Of a stretch of 64,000 bases of DNA, positions 1 through 8,828 are shown piece after piece (position 1 is the stretch's first letter; each line of letters starts with the position of its first letter). The notes under the pieces are model-generated. The model did not search any database and was not told the origin of the DNA. It saw only the letters and a program-made list of their open reading frames with translations. The stretch is taken from the NCBI GenBank assembly GCA_046154665.1, contig JBJXFG010000060.1:7225-71224 (forward strand), read 5' to 3'. A program made the translations under genes and the position numbers. The DNA is from JAFLCM01 sp046154665 (lineage in GTDB: Bacteria; Planctomycetota; Phycisphaerae; Phycisphaerales; UBA1924).

Positions 1-2
1 TG

Positions 3-1040
3 ATGGTGGCGATGGGGTTGATGTGCTGGCTGCCGGTGGCGTGGCGGTCGGAGTGGTCGATCTGGATCATGGTCGGGGTGTATTCGGCGCTGAGCGGGTG
101 GCTGTGGCCGCTGATCGAGAGCTTTCTTGCTTCGGGGCGGACCGGGGCCGAGCTGCGGCACGGCATCGGGACGTTCAACTTCTCGTGGTCGAGTTGCCAG
201 TTCATCACGTTCTGGGTGCTCCCCGCGTTCATGCCGGACCTCAAGTCGGACGAGGTCGCGACGGCGGCGCAGATCACGACGGCGTTGTGGTCGATGCCGC
301 TGCTGGGGCTGTCGCATGTGGTCGCGCTGGTGTTTCTGTGGAAGATGCCGCGTGAGCCGGGGCATCATGCCGAGGCGGGTGATGATTCGCTTTCGCCCGA
401 GCAGCGCGAGCGGTACCGGCGGCTGCTCACAGCCCACCGGTGGATGCTCATCATGGCGTATGTTGGCTTCTCGGCGACGAACCCGCTGCTGCCGCAGCGC
501 ATCGATTCACTGGGAATCTCGTCGCAGTGGGCGACTGCGTTCACGTCGATCTGGATGCTGGCGCGGGTGGCGTCGTTCACGTTCATGGGGCGGTGGCACG
601 GGTGGCAGGGCCGGCGGCGCACGCTGATTTGGTCGCCGGCGCTGCTGCTGCTGGGCATCACGGGGATGCTGGTGGCCCCGGATCGGTGGAGCATGGCGGT
701 GGCGCTGGTGCTGTTCGGGATCGGTCACGGGGCGGTGTACACGGCGGCGATTTATTACGCGCTCGAAGTCGGATCGGGCGGGGTCGATGCCGGTGGGAAG
801 CACGAGGCGCTGATTGGGTGTGGGTACAGCATCGGGCCGGTGGCGGCGCTTTTGGCGGCGTCGGGGGCGGCCGGGGCGGCGGCGTCGCAGAGCGGGACGG
901 AGAGCGGCGCGTCTGGCGTGCTGCTCGCGTCGATCATCGTCGCGCTCGCCGCCGGGGCGGGGGTGCTGTCGTGGCGCGCGGTTCGTGCGGGCGAGCGGCG
1001 GTGGCAGAGCCGTTCGGACGAGGGACGGGAACGGCGCTGA
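3..1040 (+). CDS. MFS transporter, 5'-truncated by the window edge
   Basis: About 345 residues of a polytopic inner-membrane protein fit a major facilitator superfamily permease. Hydrophobic stretches recur through the frame (for example around residues 20-40, 95-115, 205-225, 230-255 and 300-325), separated by a hydrophilic central loop near residues 115-140, as between the two MFS halves. The family usually has about 400 residues and 12 helices, so the first two or three helices probably lie before base 1 and the ATG at base 3 is likely internal. The substrate cannot be told. No operon partner follows: the next 240 bases are non-coding. Confidence 0.7.
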   Translation: MVAMGLMCWLPVAWRSEWSIWIMVGVYSALSGWLWPLIESFLASGRTGAELRHGIGTFNFSWSSCQFITFWVLPAFMPDLKSDEVATAAQITTALWSMPLLGLSHVVALVFLWKMPREPGHHAEAGDDSLSPEQRERYRRLLTAHRWMLIMAYVGFSATNPLLPQRIDSLGISSQWATAFTSIWMLARVASFTFMGRWHGWQGRRRTLIWSPALLLLGITGMLVAPDRWSMAVALVLFGIGHGAVYTAAIYYALEVGSGGVDAGGKHEALIGCGYSIGPVAALLAASGAAGAAASQSGTESGASGVLLASIIVALAAGAGVLSWRAVRAGERRWQSRSDEGRERR

Positions 1041-1281
1041 TACCGATTGCGGGGAGGGTCGGGGTTGACGGTTGCGCTTCTCGGGCGTGCGAAAGGGCTC
1101 AAAGGCGCAATAACCCACCGTTCACCCACGACCGAGAACGGAAACTTTGCGAGGAATCTTCACATCGCGGGCGCGCCGCGCCGGGTTTTTGTATGCTTTG
1201 CGAAAGCGTCAGAGACAGGACGTCTCGTGGTCGAAGGCGCGCACAGCCCCGGCCAGCGCACAGCAAGGAGCGTGGAACGCC

Positions 1282-1557
1282 ATGGATCAGACACTCACCT
1301 TCATCCCGAGCCCCTCACGAAACGCCGCGGCTCTCGCGCTGCGCCGGGTGGCGTGGATCGACGACGCCCAGGTGGTCGCGCGCGTGTTCCCCGAGCCGAA
1401 GATGATCGGCCCGGCCCATGTGTGCGCCCGGCTGGCGGACTTGCGTCGTCTCGCTCGGCGCTACCGCGACCTGCGCCGCAATGACGCCGCGAATCACGAC
1501 GAGCACGGCGACCGGCTTCACAGCCCCTTCTCGGCGTCCTTGCCCTTGGCGGGCTGA
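1282..1557 (+). CDS. small hypothetical protein (91 aa), uncertain
   Basis: The frame opens at an ATG preceded by AAGGAG (1265-1270) at 11-base spacing, a reasonable ribosome-binding site, and encodes an Arg/Ala-rich soluble protein of 91 residues with no family I recognise. Its last 40 bases overlap the 3' end of the convergent gene at 1518-2531, so the C-terminal part is antisense to real coding sequence. It could be a small regulatory protein or chance. The 240 bases upstream (1041-1281) show no clear promoter; a GC-rich stretch followed by five Ts near 1170-1190 could be a weak terminator for the transporter. Confidence 0.4.
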   Translation: MDQTLTFIPSPSRNAAALALRRVAWIDDAQVVARVFPEPKMIGPAHVCARLADLRRLARRYRDLRRNDAANHDEHGDRLHSPFSASLPLAG

Positions 1558-2531
1558 GAGATCGTCGCGTCCTTGAGCGTGTACAGCCCCAGCAGGAAGT
1601 CCCGGTTCACATATGGGTCGACGTCGAGGACGCCTTCGAGGGTCACGAAGGTGACGAATGTGTCTTTGCGGTCCGCGGGCTTCGAGAGGGTGATCTCGAC
1701 GGCGTCGTACGGCGTCGGGGGCACGCCGATGCAGCAGCCGTCCCACTGGTTGCGCATCAGCAGCAGTTCGGTGGTTTCGAGCGACATGAGCGGGAAGAGC
1801 GCGTAGCCGGTGACCTTGACGTGCTTGCCTTTGAGGTCTGCGACACGGCGCGGCATCTCTTTGAGGCCGGTGCGCGGGCGGTAGGTCTCGCTGGCGGAGA
1901 CGAGCAGTTCCCACGGGACGATGAGCGGGTCGGTTTTGCTGCCGCTGCCGCGGACGAGGAAGCGGCCGTCGAGGCGTGTCCAGCCGTCGTCTTCCTTCTT
2001 CACTTCGGTTTCAGGCCCGAGGGTGAACTTGGGGCCGGTATCCGAGCCGGCGGCGTTCGCCGGCTTTTCCGCCGTCGCGGGGGTGGAGTGTTCGGCGCTG
2101 CTGGGTGGCGCGGCGTTGGTCGGCGTCGTGCCGGTCGAAGAGGGCGGGAGGATCGGTTTGGTCGTCGGCAGCGCCGAAGCGGCGGTGTGGTAGGCGTTGT
2201 GGCCCGAGGGCGCGGTCGAAGCGCCGTCGGCGGGTGGTTTCAAGGCGTCCGCGAGGCCTTGCGCCAGCCCGCTGGGGGACGGTTGTCCTTCGATGCCGCC
2301 GGCGGGTTCGGAACTCGCGCTCGGAGCGCCGGTGCCGGGCGACTTCGTGCCCTGCATGCCGCCGCCGTCACGGCTCGCGGCGATGGACTCGGCGCCCTTT
2401 ATGGCTTGCGTCGCTTGCTCCATCGCTTCGGTTTTGGCGCGTTGGGCGCGGCTCGGCGCGCCTTGGTTGAGCAGCCACACCGCCGCGGTGGCGATCACGA
2501 GGACCGTGATGAGTGAGACGAAGGTTTTCAT
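1518..2531 (-). CDS. membrane-anchored protein with a DUF3299-like domain
   Basis: 337 residues. The start chosen is the ATG giving MKTFVSLITVLVIATAAVWL, a single N-terminal membrane anchor or uncleaved signal. An open frame continues 80 codons upstream, but that part is low-complexity Ala from the antisense of the neighbouring glycine-rich gene. After a Ala/Ser/Pro/Thr-rich linker (about 30-165), the C-terminal half contains KHVKVTGYALFPL and a WDGCCIGVPPTPYD segment that resembles the conserved core of DUF3299 (an FLL..., CIHVPPPP pattern). Such proteins are exported and sometimes sit near metal or lipoprotein transport genes. The exact role is unknown. Confidence 0.75.
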   Translation of the reverse strand: MKTFVSLITVLVIATAAVWLLNQGAPSRAQRAKTEAMEQATQAIKGAESIAASRDGGGMQGTKSPGTGAPSASSEPAGGIEGQPSPSGLAQGLADALKPPADGASTAPSGHNAYHTAASALPTTKPILPPSSTGTTPTNAAPPSSAEHSTPATAEKPANAAGSDTGPKFTLGPETEVKKEDDGWTRLDGRFLVRGSGSKTDPLIVPWELLVSASETYRPRTGLKEMPRRVADLKGKHVKVTGYALFPLMSLETTELLLMRNQWDGCCIGVPPTPYDAVEITLSKPADRKDTFVTFVTLEGVLDVDPYVNRDFLLGLYTLKDATISQPAKGKDAEKGL

Positions 2532-2563
2532 CGGTGGAATCGTAGGGAGGCGAGGGTGCGATG

Positions 2564-2592
2564 AAAAAAGCCCGGACGAGATGTCCGGGCTT
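2564..2592 (-). terminator. Rho-independent terminator of the RRM gene
   Basis: On the minus strand a 10-bp perfect stem (AAGCCCGGAC / GTCCGGGCTT, 2568-2592) with a 5-base loop is followed by a run of Ts (the A tract at 2564-2569 on the plus strand). It lies 34 bases past the stop codon of the gene at 2626-2970 and upstream of the next minus-strand gene, so it should separate the two transcripts. Confidence 0.85.
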
Positions 2593-2625
2593 CGGTGTGA
2601 ATGCGACATGAAAGAGGGGCGTGGC

Positions 2626-2970
2626 TTACCAGCTGCGGCCGCCGCGGCCGCCGCGGCCACCGCCGCCGCCGCCGCCACCACCGCCGCCGCCGTAGCCACC
2701 GCGGCCGCCGCCACCGCCGCCGCCGCCTTCGCGGGGCTTGGCTTCGTTGACGGTGAGGTCGCGGCCGTCAACGTTCTTGCCGCTCATGCCGGTCATGGCA
2801 GCGCGGGCGTGCTCATCGTTGGCGAACTCGACGAAGCCGAAGCCGCGGGGGCGTCCGGTTTCGCGGTCCATGACGAGTGAGGCCGAGGAGACGTCGCCGA
2901 ACTCGGAGAAGAGTTCGTGGAGGCGGGACTCGGAGGTGTTGAACGACAGATTTCCGACATAGAGCTTCAT
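2626..2970 (-). CDS. glycine-rich RNA-binding protein with one RRM
   Basis: 114 residues. The start giving MKLYVGNLSF is the usual one for bacterial RRM proteins, since RNP2 (LYVGNL) begins at residue 3. RNP1 (RGFGFVEF) follows near residues 42-49. The C-terminal 35 residues are almost pure Gly with Arg, Tyr and a terminal SW, like cold-inducible Rbp proteins of cyanobacteria and planctomycetes, which bind single-stranded RNA. An upstream ATG at 3000 would add ten unconserved residues. It is monocistronic, with its own terminator. The 270-bp gap to der (2971-3239) shows no clear promoter elements. Confidence 0.92.
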   Translation of the reverse strand: MKLYVGNLSFNTSESRLHELFSEFGDVSSASLVMDRETGRPRGFGFVEFANDEHARAAMTGMSGKNVDGRDLTVNEAKPREGGGGGGGGRGGYGGGGGGGGGGGGRGGRGGRSW

Positions 2971-3239
2971 TGGATGAAGACCTTGGTGCCCTGAGGACAT
3001 TGGATTTTCCGGTGCTTGGCTCGGGCCGAGAAAGCGTCGGGAGAACTGAGCGGACTCGACCGACGCGGTCAGGCCAGAACAGAAGACGGGGGATGGTAGG
3101 CACGCCGAGGGGGCGGCGTTGGACGGTCCAAAGAACCGCGATTGGTGGAGGTTTGGCGGCGGTGGTGCGGGTTGGGGCGTGCGGCGGAGCAGGGTTGGAT
3201 CGGGGAACGCTGAGAGCGCGCCACCTACGATGTCCCCCT

Positions 3240-4874
3240 ATGCCTATCCCGCGTGTTGCCATTGTCGGCCGACCGAATGTCGGGAAGTCTTCGCTGCTGA
3301 ATATGGTGGCGCGGGCCAAGGTATCGATTGTGGACCCCGTCCCGGGCGTGACGCGCGATCGGGTTTCGCATGTGTGCGAGGTCGAGGGCGAGGACGGCTC
3401 GACCAAGCTGGTCGAGATCACCGATACCGGCGGTTACGGCGTGTATGTGGCCGAGGGCGGTCGGTTCGATGACGCCGGGGCGGATCTCACGAAGCTCACG
3501 AGGCAGATCGAGGGCCAGATCGCGGCGGCGGTGGACCGCGCGGACTTGATCCTGTTTGTGTTCGATGCGCAGGCGGGGGTGACGGCGGCGGACGAGCAGA
3601 TCGCCAAGATGCTGCGCGAGCGGGCCCTGGGCGGGAAGGGTCGTGAGAAGATCCCGGTGCAGGTGGTCGCGAACAAGGTGGACGCCGACAAGTGGGAGGC
3701 ATACGCGGTGGAGGCGGCGCGACTGGGGTTTGGCGAGCCGTGGATGGTGGGGGCGAGGAACAACTTCCGTCGGCGCGACTTCTTTGAGCGGTTGTACGAG
3801 GCGCTGCCGGACCAGTCGCGGGCGGACCGGGCGCAGACGGTGGCGGACATGAAGGTGGCGATTGTTGGGCGTCGCAACGCCGGGAAGAGCAGCTTTGTGA
3901 ACGCGCTGGCGGGCGAAGAGCGGTGCATCGTGTCGGAGATCGCGGGGACGACGCGTGACGCGGTGGACGTGCGGTTTGATCTTGACGGGAAGGTGTGCGT
4001 GGCGATCGACACCGCCGGGGTGCGGCGGAAGACCAAGATGCGCGAGCGCGTGGAGCACTGGGCGCACGACCGGGCGATGATGAGCGTGCGACGGTCTGAC
4101 GTGTGCCTGCTGGTGCTGGACGCGACGGAGGAGATCAGCGGCATCGACAAGCGGCTGGGTCAGACGGTGCTCGAAGAGTTCAAGCCGTGCATCATCGTGG
4201 TGAACAAGTGGGACCTGGTGGAGGGTCAGGTGGGGCGGAAGGGGACGGTGGTCTCGGTCGAGGACTACCTTGAATACATCTCGAAAGAACTGAAGGGGAT
4301 GAGCCACTGCCCGGTGGTGTTCACGTCGGCGCATGAAGGCAGCGGCGTGCGCGAGACGATCGGGCTGGCGTTTGAGCTCAATGCGCAGGCGCGGGAGCGG
4401 ATCACCACGCACAAGCTGAACGACATCGTGCGGGACATTCTGAAGCAGCGCGGGCCGAGTTCGCGGCTGGGTTCGCGGGTGAAGGTGCTGTATGTGTCGC
4501 AGGTGGAGATCGGGCCGCCGACGATCGTGCTGGTGGTGAACCACCCGGAGCTGTTTGTTGGCGAGTACGAGCGGTACATGCTGAACAGGCTGCGTGAGGA
4601 GACGCCGTTCAAGGAAGTGCCGATCCGGTTGATTGTGCGTGAGCGGAAGCGGGCGGAGTTGGACGACCTGCTGAGCGGTCGTCACCAACAGCAGCGGGCG
4701 GCGCGGGGGGCGGGGGCTGGTGTTGGCACCGAGGGTGCGGGGCCGATCGCGGATGATGAGGTGGTGGAGGATGAGCTTCTGGCGGAGGACTTGCTCGAGG
4801 GGTTTGATGATGAGGATGTGGTTGAAGTGGATGAAGATGGAGATGAAGGGGATGAGGGCGACGAGGCGCGTTGA
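3240..4874 (+). CDS. der: GTPase Der (EngA), tandem GTP-binding domains
   Basis: 544 residues. Der assists late assembly of the 50S ribosomal subunit. Two Era-like GTPase domains are visible: G1 GRPNVGKSS near residue 10 with NKVD near 145, and G1 GRRNAGKSS near residue 210 with NKWD near 322. A KH-like RNA-binding domain follows (about 375-470). The start at 3240 puts the first G1 close to the N-terminus as in homologues; the in-frame region before it is not conserved. The protein is longer than the usual 440-490 residues because it ends in a tail of about 45 residues very rich in Asp and Glu, an odd addition for an RNA-binding factor. Confidence 0.97.
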   Translation: MPIPRVAIVGRPNVGKSSLLNMVARAKVSIVDPVPGVTRDRVSHVCEVEGEDGSTKLVEITDTGGYGVYVAEGGRFDDAGADLTKLTRQIEGQIAAAVDRADLILFVFDAQAGVTAADEQIAKMLRERALGGKGREKIPVQVVANKVDADKWEAYAVEAARLGFGEPWMVGARNNFRRRDFFERLYEALPDQSRADRAQTVADMKVAIVGRRNAGKSSFVNALAGEERCIVSEIAGTTRDAVDVRFDLDGKVCVAIDTAGVRRKTKMRERVEHWAHDRAMMSVRRSDVCLLVLDATEEISGIDKRLGQTVLEEFKPCIIVVNKWDLVEGQVGRKGTVVSVEDYLEYISKELKGMSHCPVVFTSAHEGSGVRETIGLAFELNAQARERITTHKLNDIVRDILKQRGPSSRLGSRVKVLYVSQVEIGPPTIVLVVNHPELFVGEYERYMLNRLREETPFKEVPIRLIVRERKRAELDDLLSGRHQQQRAARGAGAGVGTEGAGPIADDEVVEDELLAEDLLEGFDDEDVVEVDEDGDEGDEGDEAR

Positions 4875-4884
4875 GACGACAGAG

Positions 4885-4904
4885 TCCTGTGCGCGACCAC
4901 AGGG
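4885..4904. repeat. REP-like palindrome, CCTGTG...CACAGG family, copy 1
   Basis: CCTGTG (4886-4891) and CACAGG (4898-4903) form a short hairpin 11 bases after the der stop codon. A better copy lies 53 bases downstream, and two more, in opposite orientations, lie at 59159-59187 and 59689-59716. Confidence 0.6.
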
Positions 4905-4937
4905 CCTTGTCTTGAGCGTGCGGTGAGATGGGCGGTG

Positions 4938-4966
4938 GCCCTGTGCTTGCGCACAGGGTTCGGATG
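4938..4966. repeat. REP-like palindrome, CCCTGTGC...GCACAGGG family, copy 2
   Basis: CCCTGTGC (4939-4946) pairs with GCACAGGG (4951-4958) and is followed by TTCGGATGG. The copies at 59 kb carry the same core next to CTCGGATG or its complement, so the flank belongs to the repeat. It sits just upstream of the DUF433 gene and may affect read-through from der. Confidence 0.65.
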
Positions 4967-4984
4967 GAGGGCGAGCGTCGCAAC

Positions 4985-5218
4985 ATGAACGAAGCGTCTA
5001 AAGTCCTCGTGATGGATTACTCAAAGATCATCACGATCGAACCCGGTCAGCGAGGCGGGAAGCCGTGTGTCCGCGGGCTGCGTTTGACCGTGCAGGGCGT
5101 GCTTGAGTATTTGGCATCAGGGATGAGCGTGCCGCAAATCCTCGCGGATTTTCCGTACCTGCACGAGGAAGACATCCACGCGTGCGTGGCATACGCAACA
5201 GGTCAACCCGACGTATGA
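4985..5218 (+). CDS. DUF433 family protein (antitoxin-like), orphan
   Basis: 77 residues. The sequence GKPCVRGLRLTVQGVLEYLA followed by DFPYLHEEDIHACVAYA is the hallmark of DUF433, a small helical DNA-binding family normally paired with a PIN-like DUF5615 toxin as a toxin-antitoxin module. The chosen start is the ATG at 4985; earlier in-frame codons lie inside a palindromic repeat. No toxin gene follows: the next gene is convergent and ends 5 bases after this stop. It is thus a solitary antitoxin or a regulator that has lost its toxin. Confidence 0.88.
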   Translation: MNEASKVLVMDYSKIITIEPGQRGGKPCVRGLRLTVQGVLEYLASGMSVPQILADFPYLHEEDIHACVAYATGQPDV

Positions 5219-5222
5219 CGAA

Positions 5223-6506
5223 TCAAGCCGCCAGGCCGTAGTCCTGGTCTTCGTCGGCCGGGTCGGCGAATCCTGGCCAGGCGTGCTTGGGCTTGTGGCG
5301 GTTGTGGAGGTTGATCACGCGCGAGAGCTGCTGGGTGAACAGGTCGCGCATGATCTCGATCTGGGCGATGACCTCGGGCGTGAAGGGGCGCGAGGGGTCG
5401 CGGAACAACGTGGCCACGGCGAGGCATTCGTCGTGGCTTCGGCATGCGAAGACGAGCGAGTGTGAGTCGGCGATCCACGCGGCGCCCTCTTGCGTCCACT
5501 CGGCGAGTTCGCGGCTGGTGGTCGAGAGCAGGACGGTGGACTCGTCTTCGAAGCGCTGTGGCAGTGTGTCGGCGAGGTGGTCGAGCAGGACGTCGGCGGT
5601 CTCGCGGGGGATGTCGTAGTTGACGTAGGCGCCCAGGCTGTACTCGCGCGGGCCGGTGGGCAGGAAGACCGCCGCGTTCGTTGGGCCGGTCTTGGTGAGC
5701 AGGAACTCGAGGGTGGTGCGGAGCAGGCTCTCGACGTCGAGTTCCTGGCGGATGAGGCTGGAGAACTCAGTTGCCATGGTGACCTGCTCCATCTGACCGG
5801 CGAGGTCTTCGTAGGCGTTGAACAGTTCTTCGCACAGGCCGCCGACCTGCTGGGTGACTTCTTCGCGTGCGGTGTTGAGTCGTCGGCACAGGCGCTTGAG
5901 GCGCTGGACGCGGCGCTCCTGGGCGCGGGCGGATCGGGCCTGTTCGGCAGCGCGGCGGACGCTCTCGTTGAGGGCGGCGGGCTGCACGGGCTTCTTGAGA
6001 AGGTCGCACACGCCGGCGCGCATGGCGCGGAGGCTGAGGTCGAAGCCGGGGTCGCTGGCCAGGAGGATGACGCGCGGGGCTTCGTTGGCGGCGGGCTCGG
6101 TGCGCGGCTCACCCTTCGCCCCGAGGATGCTGAGGGCGAGTTCGACGCCGCGGCTGTTGGGGATGTCGGCGTCGATGAGGACGGCGTCGAAGGGTTCGTC
6201 GCTGAGGAGGCGCTGGGCGTCGTCGGTGCCGATGGCGATGGTGCAGCGTGCGCCGATGCCCGCGGCGAGCGCGGCGGTGCTCTCGGTGGCGCGGCGTGCG
6301 TCGGATTCGACGACCAGCACGTTGATGGGTTGGCGCTGGGCCGAGGGATGGGTCGCGTCAGGCAGGGTGGCGCCGGGCTTGCGCTTGGTGCGGGGGCGGG
6401 AGGGGGGGCGCGTCGGGGCCGGCTCGCCGGTGGGCGGGCTCGCCCTGCCCCCGGTTGGGAGGGCGGGGGTATCGGACGCGTCGTGCTTGGGCTTCCGCTT
6501 GGCCAT
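5223..6506 (-). CDS. response regulator receiver protein with coiled coil and GAF-like domain
   Basis: 427 residues, third gene of a minus-strand signalling operon, 20 bases after the kinase gene. Residues 1-60 are a basic Pro-rich leader. A receiver domain spans about 62-185, with the probable phosphoacceptor D112 (VLIDADIP) and the conserved lysine near 172 (LLKKPVQP). A coiled-coil stretch (about 185-245) leads to a GAF-like sensory region (about 245-400). No DNA-binding or enzymatic output domain is seen. It probably relays the state of the upstream kinase by protein contact. The reading frame is open far upstream in antisense to the kinase gene; the ATG at 6506 is where recognisable sequence starts. 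Confidence 0.82.
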   Translation of the reverse strand: MAKRKPKHDASDTPALPTGGRASPPTGEPAPTRPPSRPRTKRKPGATLPDATHPSAQRQPINVLVVESDARRATESTAALAAGIGARCTIAIGTDDAQRLLSDEPFDAVLIDADIPNSRGVELALSILGAKGEPRTEPAANEAPRVILLASDPGFDLSLRAMRAGVCDLLKKPVQPAALNESVRRAAEQARSARAQERRVQRLKRLCRRLNTAREEVTQQVGGLCEELFNAYEDLAGQMEQVTMATEFSSLIRQELDVESLLRTTLEFLLTKTGPTNAAVFLPTGPREYSLGAYVNYDIPRETADVLLDHLADTLPQRFEDESTVLLSTTSRELAEWTQEGAAWIADSHSLVFACRSHDECLAVATLFRDPSRPFTPEVIAQIEIMRDLFTQQLSRVINLHNRHKPKHAWPGFADPADEDQDYGLAA

Positions 6507-6526
6507 CGCAGCGGAAGAATCGGGCG

Positions 6527-8800
6527 TTAGGCGGCGGCCCTTGAGCGCCGTGCCGAGACGCTGCGCCAATCGGGCAGGGCAATCGTTGCCGTCGTTCCGT
6601 GGCCGGGTTCGGAGACGATCGAGAGGTCGCCGCCGTGGAGCCGCGCGAACTGCTTTACCTTCGCGAGGCCCAGGCCTGCGGAGCGCCCGGCGGGACGGGC
6701 CGAGAAGAACGGGTCTGCGATGTGCGGGAGGTCGTCGGGCGAGATGCCCTTGCCGTCGTCGCGCACGGCGACCAGCAGGTGGTCGAAGTTGCCGTCGACG
6801 GCGATCTTGAGTTCGATGACGCTGCGCGGTTCGGACTCGATGGCGTTGGTGATGAGTTCGACCAGGGCCTGGGACACCTGGCCGGGGTCGACGCGGGCGA
6901 ATCGGGTCTGTGGGTCGACGTTGGCGCGGATGGAGAGGGCGGGCGAGGCGTGCCGGCTGCCGTGGGCGTTGGGCATGCCGCAGCGTTCGCGTGCGTCGCG
7001 GCAGGCGCGGGCGACGAGTTCGTTCATGTCGGTCTCGACGCGGTTGGGCTGACTTGGCGAGGCGAAAAGGTGGAGCGACTGCACGAGGTCGGCAAGGCGG
7101 CCCGAGGCCTTGACGATCGCGGCCATGGCCCGGTAGTCGTTGGGGTTCTTGAGCGACTTGGCGAGTAGCTGCGCGTTGCCGCTGATTACCGCGAGGGGGT
7201 TGTTCATCTCGTGGGCCGCGCCGGCGGCGAGCTCGCCCAGGCTGGCCATCACCTGCGCGCGGGACGCGGTCTCTTCGGCCTTGGCGACGCGGTCGAGGGA
7301 CTCGACGAGTTGCTCGGCGACTCGGGTGGCCCCTTCGTGCTTCGCCGCGCTCTGGATGGTGAGCAGCCACAAATCGCTGAGGGTGGGGGGGAGCGGCGGC
7401 GGGGTGCCTTCGGTGCGGTCGTGGAGAATGACCAGCGTGCCGGCGCCGGTGGGGTCGGCGATGGTCCAGGTGGTCTGTGGGTGCGTCGGCGGGATGGCCT
7501 CGAAGCGGGTGCGCTGGCGGACAGTGGCCCAGCCGTGCTGGGCGCAGAACTCGTAGCCCTCGCAGGCGGCGTTGGCGCGGGGCTGCCAGATGAGGGCGAC
7601 ACACTCCGAGCCGAGCCACTGCATGGCGGAGTGGGCGATGAGTTCGGCGACGGCGTCGACGGCGCCGGTGCCGCCGGGCGCGGGTCGGCGGCGCTGTTCG
7701 GCGAGGAAGCCTGCCAGCGCGACGGTGAGGCGCTCGGACGCGGTGCCGGCGGCGGTGAGTTGGGGCGCGGCGGCGGCGCGGGCGGTGAACGCCGCCAGCC
7801 GGCGGTTGGCCTGCGAGAGCGCTTCGAGCAGCACTTCCTTGTCGGTGACTTCTTCAAGCCCCAGGGCGGCGCAACGCTCGGCGACTCGGGCGATGAGCGG
7901 CTGCTCGATCTCGCGGACGCGCTCCTCATCGAGGCCGAGCTCGGCGCACAAGCGCGGCAGCTGATCGAGGGCGGCGAGGTTGCCCGAAAAGCCGATGTGG
8001 CGCGAGCGGCAGAAGGCGTCGGCGACGCCGACGAGCGCGATCATCGTGCGGTGGGGCAGGTCGGGCAGCGCGTCGAACGGTTTGGCGTGGAGCCACATCG
8101 TGTCAACGACGGCGTGGGGCAGGCCCCAGCGTTCGGCGAGGCGTTTTCCGGCGGTGAGGTGGTCGACGCCCATGACGCGCTTCTCGACCTCGGCGAGGGC
8201 GGCGCGTCCGTCTTGCGAGAGGGCCACGACGCGGGCGTAGGTGCGCGGGAGGGTGCGTTCGAGGGCGGGCTTTCCGAGGTCGTGGAGCAGGCCGCAGAGG
8301 TACGCCTCGCCGGGCTGGACGCCGGGGAGCGCGCCGCGGAACTTCTCGGCGATGAGCTCGGCGGCGCAGGCGACGGCGATGGAGTGGCGCCAGAATCCTG
8401 AGGCGTCGAAGCAGGCGTCGCGGTCTTCGGCGCTGGGGTTGTCGTGGCTGTCGGCGGCGTGGGCGGCGTCGCCCGTCCCGCCGGGCTTGAACATCTCGTA
8501 GAGTTCGGCCGAGAGCAGGGCGGCGCGGAGTGTGTCGAGACCGAGCAGGATGACGACGCGGTCGATGCTGGTGATGCCGCGGGCGATGCCGAGGTCGGAG
8601 CGGCGCGTGAGGGCGAGGACCTTGGCGGTGAGGGCGGGATCGGAGCCGATGAGGCGGGTGAGTTCGTCGAGGCCGGCGCGGGAGTCGGACGAGAGCTGGA
8701 GGACGCGGACGGCGACGGGGCTGAGCGTGGGGAGCGCGTCGATGCGCCCGAGAATGATCTCGACGTGGCGGGCGCGGTCTTGGGGGGTGATCGCGGCCAT
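6527..8800 (-). CDS. HDOD domain-histidine kinase hybrid
   Basis: 757 residues, cytoplasmic. The N-terminal part (about 15-215) is an HDOD domain (VRVLQLSSDSRAGLDELTRL, then a HDLGKPALE motif near residue 175). A middle part (about 355-490) looks GAF-like. The C-terminal part is a histidine kinase with the H-box GAAHEMNNPLAVI near residue 530, an N-box LITNAIES, and nucleotide-binding motifs VRDDGKGI and GLGLAKVKQF. No membrane segment is seen. HDOD domains take part in signalling and cyclic-di-GMP-linked responses; a fusion to a kinase suggests an intracellular sensor whose output goes to the receiver proteins encoded on both sides. Confidence 0.9.
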   Translation of the reverse strand: MAAITPQDRARHVEIILGRIDALPTLSPVAVRVLQLSSDSRAGLDELTRLIGSDPALTAKVLALTRRSDLGIARGITSIDRVVILLGLDTLRAALLSAELYEMFKPGGTGDAAHAADSHDNPSAEDRDACFDASGFWRHSIAVACAAELIAEKFRGALPGVQPGEAYLCGLLHDLGKPALERTLPRTYARVVALSQDGRAALAEVEKRVMGVDHLTAGKRLAERWGLPHAVVDTMWLHAKPFDALPDLPHRTMIALVGVADAFCRSRHIGFSGNLAALDQLPRLCAELGLDEERVREIEQPLIARVAERCAALGLEEVTDKEVLLEALSQANRRLAAFTARAAAAPQLTAAGTASERLTVALAGFLAEQRRRPAPGGTGAVDAVAELIAHSAMQWLGSECVALIWQPRANAACEGYEFCAQHGWATVRQRTRFEAIPPTHPQTTWTIADPTGAGTLVILHDRTEGTPPPLPPTLSDLWLLTIQSAAKHEGATRVAEQLVESLDRVAKAEETASRAQVMASLGELAAGAAHEMNNPLAVISGNAQLLAKSLKNPNDYRAMAAIVKASGRLADLVQSLHLFASPSQPNRVETDMNELVARACRDARERCGMPNAHGSRHASPALSIRANVDPQTRFARVDPGQVSQALVELITNAIESEPRSVIELKIAVDGNFDHLLVAVRDDGKGISPDDLPHIADPFFSARPAGRSAGLGLAKVKQFARLHGGDLSIVSEPGHGTTATIALPDWRSVSARRSRAAA

Positions 8801-8828
8801 GGGGGAGGGGTCGCCGGGGCTGATCGGA

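Noticed and set aside
2532..2771. Upstream Ala-rich extension of the DUF3299-like protein
   Set aside because: The 80 codons come from another frame of the neighbouring glycine-rich gene and its terminator; MKTF... at 2531 starts a normal signal anchor.
6507..7619. Upstream extension of the receiver-GAF protein
   Set aside because: The added 371 residues are Arg/Pro-rich antisense-phase translation of the kinase gene; a good ATG exists at 6506.
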